Assembly: GCF_963678635.1 (NCBI RefSeq)
Contig: NC_087068.1
Coordinates: 7,159,907-7,223,906, forward strand
Direction: 5' to 3'
Length of the DNA stretch: 64,000 bases
Source of the DNA: Symsagittifera roscoffensis
Taxonomy: Eukaryota > Xenacoelomorpha > Acoela > Convolutidae
Part shown: piece after piece, positions 39,301-51,300 of the stretch
How positions within the stretch are numbered: position 1 is the first letter of the stretch
Layout: each line of letters starts with the position of its first letter
Notes under the pieces: generated by a model
Databases searched by the model: none
Seen by the model: only the letters and a program-made list of their open reading frames with translations
Told to the model about the DNA's origin: nothing
Made by a program: the position numbers and the translations under genes

Positions 39301-42300
39301 CGTTTCGCCACTCACACGAATCGCCCCTCACACGTTTCGCCCCTCAAATGTTTCGCCCCTCACACGTTTCGCCCCTCACACATTTCGCCCCTCACACGTT
39401 TCGCCCCTCACTCGTTTCGCCCCTCACACGTTTCACCCCTCACACGTTTCGCCCCTCACACATTTCGCCCCTCACACGTTTCGCCCCTCACACGTTTCGC
39501 CCCTCACACGTTTCGCCCCGCACACTTTTCGCCCCTCACGCTTTTCGCCCCTCACACGTTTCGACCCTCACACAATTTGCCCCTCACACGTTTCGCCCCT
39601 CACACATTTCGCCCCTCACACATTTCGCCCCTCACACGTTTCGCCCCTCACACGTTTCGCCCTTCACACGTTTCGCCCCTCACACGTTTCGCACCTCACA
39701 CGTTTCGCCCTCACACGTTTCGCCCTCACACGTTTCGCCCCTCACACGTTTCAACCCAGACACGTTTCGCCATTCAATTTGCGCTTAGTGGTACGCTGGC
39801 AATTTAGTCCATCCCAAATGTTTTTCGTAACAAGGGAAATTTTAAGTGTAACATTTACTAGATGAATCAAAAGTATTTGAAAATCTAAACAAGACTGCTC
39901 GTATCAGGGCGAAGCCCTGAAAGCTCCCACTGCCTTTTAACATTTATTAAAAACATAAACAATATAAAAAAATTAAATGAAACAATATAAAATGAAAAGT
40001 TTTTTTTCTTAAATTTGAAATTTTTTCTATGAAAATCATCTCCCCACACGCCATAATAAGTATAAAGTGATAAATTTCGCTGCTAGTAACAAATCAATTT
40101 TGGCAAATAAGCGTCTTTCAACCAATTTGGAACGATTTTTAGGACGGATTAAATCTCCGCTTACTCGTTAATAGCGCGAATTATATCGCTCCTTAATTGT
40201 CCCAATTTGGTCAAAATGGCCAAAAAGGCAATCTTTAAACCCCCATAACTTTACAAAAAATCACAGGTTAAATAACTTTTCAAATTCAAGCTCAGGACAA
40301 AAAATTTTTTTTGCATGTAATGAAAAAATTCTGTCAAAAATGGCTAGTTAACAAGTCAAAAATTGTCTGAAGAAAAAGAAAACCACCCCGAGCACAAATA
40401 TTCCATTACTTTCGTATCGTAGGTTGAAACAAAAAATGATGAAAAAGGAAGCTTGGCTTGAGATTCTTATTTTAACGACTCGTTTTGAAGTTACGTCGGC
40501 CTGATATTTAATAAGCACAAAATATATAACTTAAAACGCAGAATGTAGCACAGAGTGTTCTGACTATAGTCTTCAAAAACCTACAAGAAAAAAAGTTTTT
40601 TTAAAAAAATTGGTGTAGTTTTTCAGCGTGGTATGATAAAAGGATCTCACGTAAAACTATAATTTAGGCAAATTTGACAATCATAGTAAAATTGGCAAAT
40701 AGGACAGCAGTTTTTGTCTGAAATTACTGGAAAAACAAAAAAACATATATATATTTTTTGAAAAAAAATCACAAAAAATCTATTCATCAAAAAGCTATTG
40801 TAATTGGCTTAAAATAAGCAAAAATATTTCTGCTTGCTGGCTTTCGTCGCCCAAAATTAGACCAAAAAAACAAAAGTTTCAAGTCGTTCTTTTTTCGACA
40901 CTCGGAAAAAATGTTGGGAATTTTTTTTATTGTGGTTTCGAATCACGACTAAAAAGGTTTCAATCTGATAAAATAATTCAACTCAGTCCGATGATTAGTT
41001 GTGGCAACTGATTTTACGTTGAAAACACAAATGTAAGAAAAAGAAAAAACTAAATACACCCGAATACAAAATTCCTCCCCATTTTCAATGTTTGGAACAA
41101 AAACTAAAACACACCCGAATACAAAGTCCCTTCCCTCGCCATTTTTAATGGTCGGAACAATAATACGCTTAATACGTTACAAGACGCAAGCCTAGCAAAC
41201 ATCACTTTTTAATTTGATACATAACGATAGACAATAAAATTAAGAGGGAAAATGAATATTTTTTTCGATTTGTTAAATTTCAAAGCTTTTTTAATAATTT
41301 TTTTTTCATGGCAGTCAGACTAACCCGGGTTTTGTCTTTATACGAACAGTCTTTTTGTAAAACATTACTTCTTTTAAGAAAAATTATCTGGATTCAAATA
41401 AGTATATCCGTTAATTGTGAGTATTATCAAAAGAAAAGAGATACCAAATATATAAGGGCTTAGTCATTTTCCAAACGTCTTAAACTCTGTGGAGCCAAAT
41501 AACAAGGTGTTATTGGCATGTTTACTTAATTATTCCTATTTTCTCATCAAGCAGAACACTTTACTGACTGTGAGTTGTTGTCCCAGGAGTTTGTGAATTG
41601 TGTCTTGAGGGTGTTGATGACTGTGTCCTTCTGATACAGCTGGCCAACCACTCTCTCCATCTCACTCAGCTTCAGATCAGTCTTAACAAAAACACCAAGT
41701 AAACATTGTTCTTATCAGGGTTAAGCGCTGAACCTTCTGATTGTTTCTTAAAGTCTACGGAATTAAATCTAAGAAAAAAAATAAAAACTGATAAAAATTA
41801 GTTTCCCACGCGCTATGTAAAGTACAGATTGATTTAATTAGCGCACAGCAAAAAATTACAAATTTCACACAGGATGCCTCAGATAAAATTGCTAAATTTT
41901 TGAGTAGGTTTAAATTGCCGCTGATGCTTTAATGGCGCAAAATAAATTGCGAATTAACTATCTTATTTTGAATTATAGTCGTCGAGGTAGTCCCAAATTC
42001 AAACTATAATAAATTTGCAAAGTATGATCGTTTTATGATATCAAGACAACGATATACTTCAAACGGTTTTTCAAAAATTTTTAAACAATCTAATTTTGAC
42101 TGAAGCACTCCAAGTTTTTCTTCCAAAGCTGGAACAAAACCATTGCTTGTATCAGGACAAAAAGGACCTGAATGCTTATACCGTCTCTCAATTTCTCTCC
42201 GATAATCTATCTTAGCTTTACAAACTTTTCATGAAAAAATGTTTAGGTTTCAAGATAGCTATTATTCCGACTTCCAAAGAAAGGGAAGGAATATAAGTAC

Positions 42301-45300
42301 ACTGGGTGGTTTTCCTCCAGACCAATTTTGACGTTTAGCAAGCCATTTTGAAACTGAAATTTTTTGATACCATCTGAAATACAGTTGAGTTGAGTTCTTA
42401 GGTCTAACTCACAGAGTAATTTCAGATAGGGTACACCGTCTGCTCGTCACGCTACCTTATTTTCGGCCGGATAGATTCGTGCAACTTCTTAGTGAATACC
42501 GATCTTAATCCTACTCTTATATCTGCTAGTCTCAATTAGTCTCAATAGATCTAGAGTATACTGGTTTATTGCGAGTAGGTCTCTGGAGAGGCAACTAAGT
42601 TCTAAAATAAATTCAAATCTCTCTGGTGCTGAAGTTACAAGTAATTTCAGCACTTACAAATAAGTGGGTTGTTAGTTCGATGGATTACGATTGGTTAGTT
42701 TTACAAAAATTTAATAGAGATAAAAAATCTAATTAACAACCAATAATAAAATCATAGTTTAGATCTGGTTCCACCCATCCGGGGTTTACAGAGTTTTTGA
42801 ATCTTTCATATTCTATTTGGCGAGAATCATTTCTGGTTCGGTTCTTGAAGAAAAAAGTTCCAGGAAGCTGGATTAGTCGATATGATTTTTGACATTCAAC
42901 AATGACTGTGACCGCCAACGAAATCAGTCTGACTTCAAAATGGTTTGCTATGATTGTTCGTTCTGCTTCGGTGGAGAACTGATTGTGTTTCGTTCTTATC
43001 TGGAAATGGCGTGTAGATTGTGTTTGGAGGGAATGCCTTGAAACTCAGGTGGTCATTGAACATCGAGGTGGTCATTGGTCTGATTCAATGAAGTCCTTTT
43101 CTGCGAAGTCAAGTCGTACTTCAAATCCTTTTGAGTTGTGATTGTGAGCGGCATATCGGTTGTGTTTAGCCATTCTGTAGATTGTATATGAGGGGGTCGT
43201 CTAATTTCTTGATGCTCGTCTTGTGGTCGTGTATGATCTATATACTGAATTATATGATTTTATCTTTTATAAAATTTTCGTTAATTCGGTTTTTTAGTTA
43301 TGATTTCTATTAGTTGTTCTCGCGAAAGTTTTTAATTTTAGTTCTGTCTTTTTTAAGCGTTTCGCCCCTCACACATTTCGCCCCTCACAAGTTTCGCCCC
43401 TCACACGTTTCGCCCCTCACACGTTTCGCCCCTCACACGTTTCGCCCCCCAAACGTTTCGCCCCTCACACGTTTAGCCCCTTACACGTTTCGCCACTCAC
43501 ACGTTTTGCCCCTCACACGTTTCGCCCCTCACACGTTTCGTGCCTCACACGTTTCGCCCCTCACACGCTTCGCCCCCCAAACGTTTCGCCCCTCACACGT
43601 TTAGCCCTTACACGTTTTGCCCCTCACACGTTTCGCCCCTCACACGTTTCGTGCCTCACACGTTTCGCCCCTCACACGTTTCGCCCCTCACACGTTTCGG
43701 CCCTCACACGTTTCGCCCCTCACACCTTTCTCCCCTCACACGTTTCCCCCCATCACACATTTCGCGCCTCACACATTTCGCCCCTCACACGTTTCGCCCC
43801 TCACACGTTTCGCCCCTCACACGTTTCGCCCCTCATCACACGTTTCGCCCCTAACACGTTTCGCCCCTCACACGTTTCGCCCCTTACTCGTTTCGCCCCT
43901 GACACGTTTCGCCCCTCACACATTTCTCCCCTCAAATTTTGGCACAGTTTCCCCCTAAAATGTACAGTAAGAAATTGGCGTTAATTAACTGTGTAATAAG
44001 TTAGGGGCGAAATGTGCCAATAGATTTAAGAGGGGCGAAATGTGTGAGGGGCGAAATGTGTGAGGGGCGAAACGTGGCACTAGATTTAAGAGGGATGAAA
44101 TGTGTGAGGGGCGAAATGTGCCACTAGATTTAGGATGGACGAAATGTTTGAGGGGGCGAAACGTGGGACAGTCTCTTAAAATTCATAGCATTCTCTTGCT
44201 CAATTTTGGTTAAAATTCTTGGATAACCATGGCGCGTAGTTTGGCCTTGAGGTGTTTGTTGTGGGCGATGGTGTCCCCCAACTGTCTCTCCATCCCCTCC
44301 CTCTCCCCCTCCAGTCTCTCGATGTCCCTGCTTCCCCTCTCCACTAGGCCACGCAGACGCACCAACTCATCCACTCGCTCTCTAATCATATCAATATTTA
44401 TAGTTACGAGATAATTTGCAAAACTTTCACTTAGACAGCTTTAAAAATTTCAGACTAAAAGGCAATTGTTTTGTTTTGTGGAACATTTCAAATCAAATAG
44501 TCTTTTTTGACGGATTTTGAGACGTAAAACATGAAGTTATTATTCAATTATCTGATTTGTCAAAGTTTTGAAAACAGTAAAAAAAAACCCATGGTGTATA
44601 AAAATGTTTCAGGACAATTAACGCGCAACGTAATTTGCCTAGTCAACAGCATGCGGTAAATTAAATCGTGTCATGCTGAACTGAGGCGAGCAATTTGCGC
44701 TTAGTGATACGCTGGCAATTTAGTCCATCCTAAATGTTTTTCGTAACAAGGGAAAATTTAAGAGTGACATTCACTAGATGAATCAAAAGTATTTGAAAAT
44801 CTAAACAAGACTGCTCGTACCAGGGCGAAGCCCTGAAAATTCCGACCGCCTTTTAATGTTTATGGAGCAGTAATAACATTTCAGAAATTAAATGAAATAA
44901 AACAAAATGAAATTTTTTTTTTTTAATTTAAATTTTTTTTAATGAAAATCTTCCCCCCACACGCCATGTTAAGTACAAAACAATAGATTTTGCTCCTTGT
45001 AACAAATCATTTATGGCAAAAAAGCTTCTTTCAACCAAGTTGGAACGATTTCTAAGACGGATTAAATCTCCGCTTACGCGTTAATAGCGCGAATTATATT
45101 GCGCGTTAATTGTCCCAAATTGGTCAAAATGGCCAAAATGGCAATCTTTAAACCCTCATAACTTTACGAAAAATGATCAAAGGTGAAATACTTTTTCAAA
45201 TTTAAGCTCAGGACAACAATAGCTTTAGAATGACATAAAAAAATTCCGTCAAATATGGCTAGTTAAAAAGTCGAAATTTGTCTGAAGAAAAAAAACCCAC

Positions 45301-48300
45301 CCGAGCACAAATATTCCGTTACTTTCGTATCGAAAGTCGGAACAACAAGACTGCTCGTATCAGGGCGAAACCCTGATTGCTCCGACTACCTTTTAAGGTT
45401 TATGGAGCAGTAATAACATAAACAACATAAAAAAATTAAATGAAGCAAAATAAAATGAACAATTTTTTTTCTAAAATTTGAAATTTTTTCTATGAAAATT
45501 ATCCCCCCACACGCCATAATAAGTATAAAGTGATAAATTTTGCTGCTAGTAACAAATCAATTCTGGCAAATAAGTTTCTTTCAACCAATTTGGAACGATT
45601 TCTAAAACGGATTAAATCTCCGCTTACGCGTTAATAGCGCGAATTATATCGAGCGTTAATTGTCCCAAATTGGTCAAAATGGAGAAAATGGCAATCTTCA
45701 AACCCCCAAAACTTTACAAAAAATAATCACAGGTGAAATATCTTTTCAAATTCAAGCTCAGGACAACAATACCTTTTGAATGATATGAAAAAATTCCGTC
45801 AAAAATGGCTAGTTAAGAAGTCGAAATTTGTCTGAAGAAAAAAAAACCACCCCGAGCACAAATATTCCGTTACTTTCGTATCGAAAATTGGAGCAAAAAA
45901 TGATGAAAAAGGAAGCTTGGCTTGAAGTTTTTATTTTAACGACTCGTTTTGAAATTCCGTCGGCCTGATATTTGGTACGCCCAAAATATATCACTGAACT
46001 TAAAAATTAGTCTAGTTTTTTTTAAAAAATTAGTCTAGTTTTTAAGCGTGGTGTGATAAAAGGATCTGACGTAAAACTATAATTTAGGCAAATTTGACAA
46101 TCATTGTAAAAAAGGCAAGCAGGAAAGAGTTTTTGTCGGAAATGACTAGAAAAACAAAAAAATATATATATATTTTTTTGTAAAAAATCGCAAAAAAAAC
46201 TAATCATAAGAAAGCTATTGTAATCGTCTTAAGATAAGCATAAAAAATTCTGCTCATGGACTTTCGTCGCCCAAAACTAGACAAAAAAATATCAAACGTT
46301 TCAAATCGTTTTTTTTTTTTCGACACTAGAAAAAAATGTTGGGAATTTTTTACTGTGGTTTCGAATCACGACTAAAATGTTTCAATCGGATAAAATAATT
46401 TAACTCAGTTCGATGGTTACTTGTGGCAACTGATTTTACGTTGAAAACAAAAATGTAAGAAAAAGAAAAAAACTAAATTACACCCGAATACAAAGTTCCT
46501 CCCCATTTTCAATGGTTGGAACAAAAACTAAAACACACCCGAATACAAAGTCCCTCCCCATTTTCAATAGTCGGAACAATAATACGTAAAATACGTTTCA
46601 AGACGCAAGCCTAGCAAACATCACTTTTTACCTTAGATACATAACGATAGACAATAAAATTAAGGGGAAAAATGAACATTTTTTTTCGAGTTGTTAAACT
46701 TCAAAGCTTTTTTAATAAACTTTTTTTCATGGCAGTCAGAATAACCCGGGTTTTGCCTTAATACGAACAGTCTTTTTGTATAAATTAAATCTTCCAAAGA
46801 ATTATATCTGGTTTCAAAGAAATATATCCGTTAATTGTGAGTATTATCAAAAGAAAGCAGAGACCAAATATATAAGGGCATAGTCATTTTACAAACGTCT
46901 TAAACTCTGTGGAGCCAAATAACAAGGTGTTTTTTGGCATGTTTACTGAATGATTCCTATTTTGTCATCAAGTAGAACACTTTACTGACTGTGAGTTGTT
47001 GTCCCAGGAGTTTGTGAGTTGTGTCTTGAGGGTGTTGATGACTGTGTCCTTCTGATGCAGCTGGCCCACCACTCTCTCCATCTCACTCAGCTTCAGATCA
47101 GTCTTAACAAAAACACCAAGTAAACATTGCTCGTATCAGGGTTAAGCGCTGAACAATCTGATTGTTCCTTAAGGTCTACGGAATAAAAAGAAAGAAAAAA
47201 TTGAAAAAATTGATAAAATTAGTTTCCCGCGCACTATGTAAAGTACAGATTGATTTAATTAGCGCAAAGCAAAAAATTACAAATTTTTATACAGGATGCC
47301 TCAAATAAAATTGCAAAATTTTTGAGTAGGTTTAAATTGCCGCTGACGCTTTAATGGCGCAAAATAAATTGCGAATTAACTATCCCATTTTGAATTAAAG
47401 TCGTCGAAGTAGTCCCAAATTCAAACTATAATAATTTTGCAAAGTATGATCGTTTTAAGAAATCAAGACAACGATATACTTCAAACGGTTTTCAAAAATT
47501 TTTAAACAATCTAATTTTGACTGAAGCACTCCAAGCTTTTCTTCCACAGCTGGAACAAAAACATTGCTTGTATCAGGGCAAAACCCTGAATGTTCCTACC
47601 GTCTCTCAAATTCTCTCGGATATTCTATCTTAGTCTTACAAACTTTTCATGAAAAAATGTTTAAGTTTCAAGATAGTTATTATTTTGACTTCCAAAGAAA
47701 GGGAAGAAATATAAAGGCAGTTGGTGGTTTTTTCTCCAGACCAATTTTGACGTTTAGTAGGCCATTTATAAACGGAAATTTTTTGATACCATCTGAAATA
47801 CAGTCATTGCCTGCAAGACTACCAGTACAACCAAATGTCCCTCAAAACGTACTCTTTAGCTAAAACTACATGAAATGGTTTTAACTCATACATGATGATT
47901 GCGTGAACTTAATCTCCTTTTGATGTTATAAATCATATCTCACGTTTTGTAATTCGCCCTTTTAAATAACTTCATTGTTTTAGTAGTGATATGTTTTTGA
48001 TAGAATTTTATCAAAATTTTTGCTCCGACTTTTCTGTTTTTCAAGCTTTTTGAGACCAGAAATAGCCAAGAAAAAGAAATTTTCAGATCTGAAATAGCCA
48101 AAAAACACGAAATTTCAGATCTGAAATAGCCAAGAAAAAGAAAATTTCAGATCTGAAATAGCCAAGAAACACGAAACTTCAGATCTGAAAAAGCCAAAAA
48201 AAATAAAATTTCAGTTCTGAAATAGCCAAGAAAAAGAAAATTTCAGATCTGAAATAACCAAGAAAAACAAAATTCATGCGTTATTTAAATATTTCACAAC

Positions 48301-51300
48301 CTATTCCAGATCTGAAATTTAGATCTGAAATAGATAATTTCAGATCTGTTTTTAAAAAATTTACTGGGTACGGGTGAGTTCAATTTTAAAACAGATCGTT
48401 TTTACCTGCGATAGTTTTTAAAAAGCTATCAAGGTTTAAAAATTGTCGATTTGGCTAATTTGGGACAATTACCGCGCGATATATTCTAAATTTTAAACTA
48501 ATTTTTCATAATACGACAGAAGTCTTGACATCATCCAAAATTTATATTTCCTTGGCTCAATATTAATTTAATATTTTATCAGTGGTTTTTTTGTACAAAA
48601 ACTTATTCCATATTGAATTGAGACGTGTCCCTAAATATATTCACAACTATGTCGTATGCAAAATATTCCCCTCTGTTATTTTCTTAGCGTATGGTGGATG
48701 GTTTTCAAAAAATTCAAATAATTTTGAAGAATTTTTTCCATTTTTTGAAAGTTTGCTCCAAAATGTTAAATGTTATTAAGAAATATTCTCAGAACTTCGC
48801 TAAGACACTAACAGTCTTGCTAATCTGACTTTCGAAAAAATGACAAAATAATTGTGCTCGGGGTGTTTTTTCTCCAGACAAACTTCAATTTTGAATTAGA
48901 AATTTTGACGGAATTTGTTTTTCAACAGTCGAAAGGTTGCATTGAGCACAAAATTCAAAAGATATTTCACCTGTGATCATTTCTGGAAAAATTATGGGGG
49001 TTTAAAGATCGCCAATTTGCCAATTTGAGACAATTAACGCGCGATAGGTTTCGTGCAAATAAAGAGTAAGCTGAGATTTAGTAATCTGAGAAATTGAATT
49101 CAGGCATCTCATTTTGTCTATATATTTCTTCGCTATATATAAAAATTTATAATTTTGTACGTTTCGCAATGATTTGAAAACGACTCAAAATTTTTTTTAA
49201 AAATTATTAATTTCTCGAATCTTTTATCAATTTTTTTTAAAGTGAACACTACTCCATAGACCTTAAAAGGCAGACTAAACTCTCAGAGTTTTGCCATGGA
49301 TACGAGCAGTCTTGTGAGGAGTCTTACAAAAATTGGCATTTGGAGATTCAAGAAAAAATGTTTTCCGTTCCGGCATTCAAAATAAACTTAGTCGAACTTA
49401 TTGATTTGTTCAACCAAACAATGAGAAACTTCAAATCTGCAGATTCATATTTTCTGAGCTGAGGCGGCCGAAGGCTGATTTCTCTAAATGACAGACATAT
49501 TTGGACTGATATTTTGACCCTGGTCGATTTATTTATCGAATTTAGTAGAACAAAATCTGTAGACGCCTATATAGCATGGGTCAAACATAAGACAATTGGT
49601 CGAACCATATACGAACTTTACTAAGTTCGACCAAGGTTATAGTGACTGAATGAATGGAATGTAAATGTATGGATATACCTGTGTGTTGAGTTTGTTGTGC
49701 AGCTGATCCACCTCCTCCCTCAATTGCCTCTCCCTCTCCCTCCCCCTCTTCACCCCCTCCTCTCTCTCCTTCAACTGACCCCTCAATTCCTCACAGCTAC
49801 TACACGACTCCTAAAACACACAACACACTAAATAATTCCAAGTGTATTTTTTCTCAAGCTCTATCAATCGTTTAGTTAATCAGCCCTATCGAACTGAAAA
49901 TTGTTTTTTTACGACAGGCTTTTTTCTGATAAAAAGCAATTGTCTATTCACTCTTGATCAGGAATAGACAGTTAAAATGATAAAAGCAGTGGCTGTCTAG
50001 TTACAGAGTTGTTTACCAAATAGGGCAGTGGCCTCTTCATCCCTTCCCTATTGATCGTTTTTTTAACCTATTTTTTTAATGTTGTTTTATTTAATTTTTT
50101 AAAAAAAAATAGTGTTTAACTCTTCTAGTCAATTATAAATTTTCTCACTGCTTTATCTTGGCACTCTTGACGAATAAATTTTTCTGTTAACTTCGAAACT
50201 CGCAGGCAAACTTTTCTCTAGCCTTGTATATTTCATTTTCAAGCTAAAGTCTGTAAAAGAAACCGTCTTGCGCTTGGAATTTGTTCTGAACATTTGTCTG
50301 ACTTTCATTGTTTTTTCTAATTGTTCCGTATTCGGGTGTTTTAGTTTTATTCTTTTTTTTGTATTCCACAAAAAAATCAGCTACCACAAAAAAAATTATC
50401 CTAGAGATTTGAGTCATATATCATATATTTAAGCCATTGCAGTCGTAATTCGAGCGACCTGAAGTTTTGACAAAACTTACCCAGCGTCAAGAAAAACCGG
50501 TTCAAAATTTTTGATTTTTCGTCTTATTTCGAGCGAAATAAAGCGAGCAAGCAGGATTGCAAAAGCTTTTCTTAATGGCTTAAAAGCTTACAATAGCCTA
50601 ATTTTAGCTATAAAAACTGAGTTTTACTCCAGTGAAGTCAGTTTTTGGAGTAATTTGGCGCCTTTTTAGCATGGAAATTTTCAAAAAACCGCAGAAAAAA
50701 TGATTTAAAAAAAAAAATTTGTTGTAATTTTGAAGACTGGTCGGAACGTTCTAAGCTACTTGCTCAGTAACCAACTATCCTTGTTTCTTTTTGTCAGTGC
50801 TTGCATCAAGTGAAATTCAGCATGGAACGACTTCTTGAAGTGTGAAATGAGATTTTTTCCAATTGAAAAAAAAACTATATTAAAAAACTCAGTTTTTTTA
50901 CCTGATGAAATCTCAATTCACTTTTTGAATGATTTCTCAGACCTCTCAAACATAAAATTTTCTCTATTTTAGCGTTAATACAATTTTTTTTAGCAAAGTC
51001 CAAGAACATGTAATATTTTCATAAATGATTTCAATTTTCCAAACAAATTTCAGGAACAACAGTTGCTGCATACAGATTACTTCACATTGCTTATGAGCTG
51101 GTTTTCTTTGTGCAACAATTACTTTTTTTTCAATTACTTTTTCAGTTGTTTTTTACTTTTTTGTCAATTACAGTTTTGAAAAAAAGTATGTTGTGAAACT
51201 TTAATCCAGCGTTAATATTTTTTTGGTCAAGTTTTCGTTTTTATTCAGATCTTAATTTTTCTACATGTTTTTAGGATCCGTATTTTCAACTCTTTTCTTG

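Larger units (their letters stand above)
17025..39774 (+). repeat. 22.75 kb minisatellite, unit tttcgcccctcacacg
   Basis: Uninterrupted head-to-tail array of a 16 bp unit, roughly 1,400 copies, in one orientation throughout. Common variants are cacaca for cacacg, tttcac or ttttgc for tttcgc, cacaag for cacacg, gctcctc or gcacctc for gcccctc, and 15 bp units lacking one c. Variants recur in the same order in blocks, showing higher-order repeats. The unit has two CpGs against an AT-rich background. It has no stop codon in any plus-strand frame, so frames of up to 1,060 codons arise by arithmetic alone. It fills about 90% of the 25.2 kb intron between exons 41565-41681 and 16274-16393. The assembled length may be collapsed or mis-joined. 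Confidence 0.97.
39775..42385. repeat. Segmental duplication, copy 1
   Basis: Begins caatttgcgcttagtg directly at the edge of the satellite and runs to ctgaaatacagt. It matches 44691-47804 colinearly, with scattered substitutions and indels. It holds one complete inverted-repeat element (39891-41353), the 117 nt exon at 41565-41681, and diverged copies of the element tip near 41700 and 42140. Confidence 0.85.
44691..47804. repeat. Segmental duplication, copy 2
   Basis: Matches 39775-42385 end to end but is about 0.5 kb longer, because it contains an additional ~540 bp element unit (44807-45346) in front of the full element (45347-46774). It carries the second 117 nt exon (46986-47102). Confidence 0.85.

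Noticed and set aside
17025-39774. CRISPR-like or spacer-bearing array
   Set aside because: The 16 bp units are contiguous with no unique spacers, and the host DNA is eukaryotic with introns.
17025-39774. G-quadruplex array on the minus strand
   Set aside because: Each unit has only one GGGG run with 12 nt between runs, longer than the loops that usually support stable quadruplexes.
16963-39865. Dozens of very long plus-strand reading frames (up to 1,060 codons) encoding a 16-residue repeat such as RPSHVSPLTRFAPHTF
   Set aside because: The 16 bp unit is one more than a multiple of three and has no stop in any plus-strand frame, so all three frames give the same 16-residue period. Frames end only where a variant unit makes a stop, and overlapping frames of similar length occur everywhere. 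There are no flanking exons and no third-position substitution pattern.
40930-40946. ggtttcgaatcacgac resembling a tRNA B box (also near 46367)
   Set aside because: No matching A box at the right distance and no cloverleaf could be drawn. It is part of the duplicated repeat.
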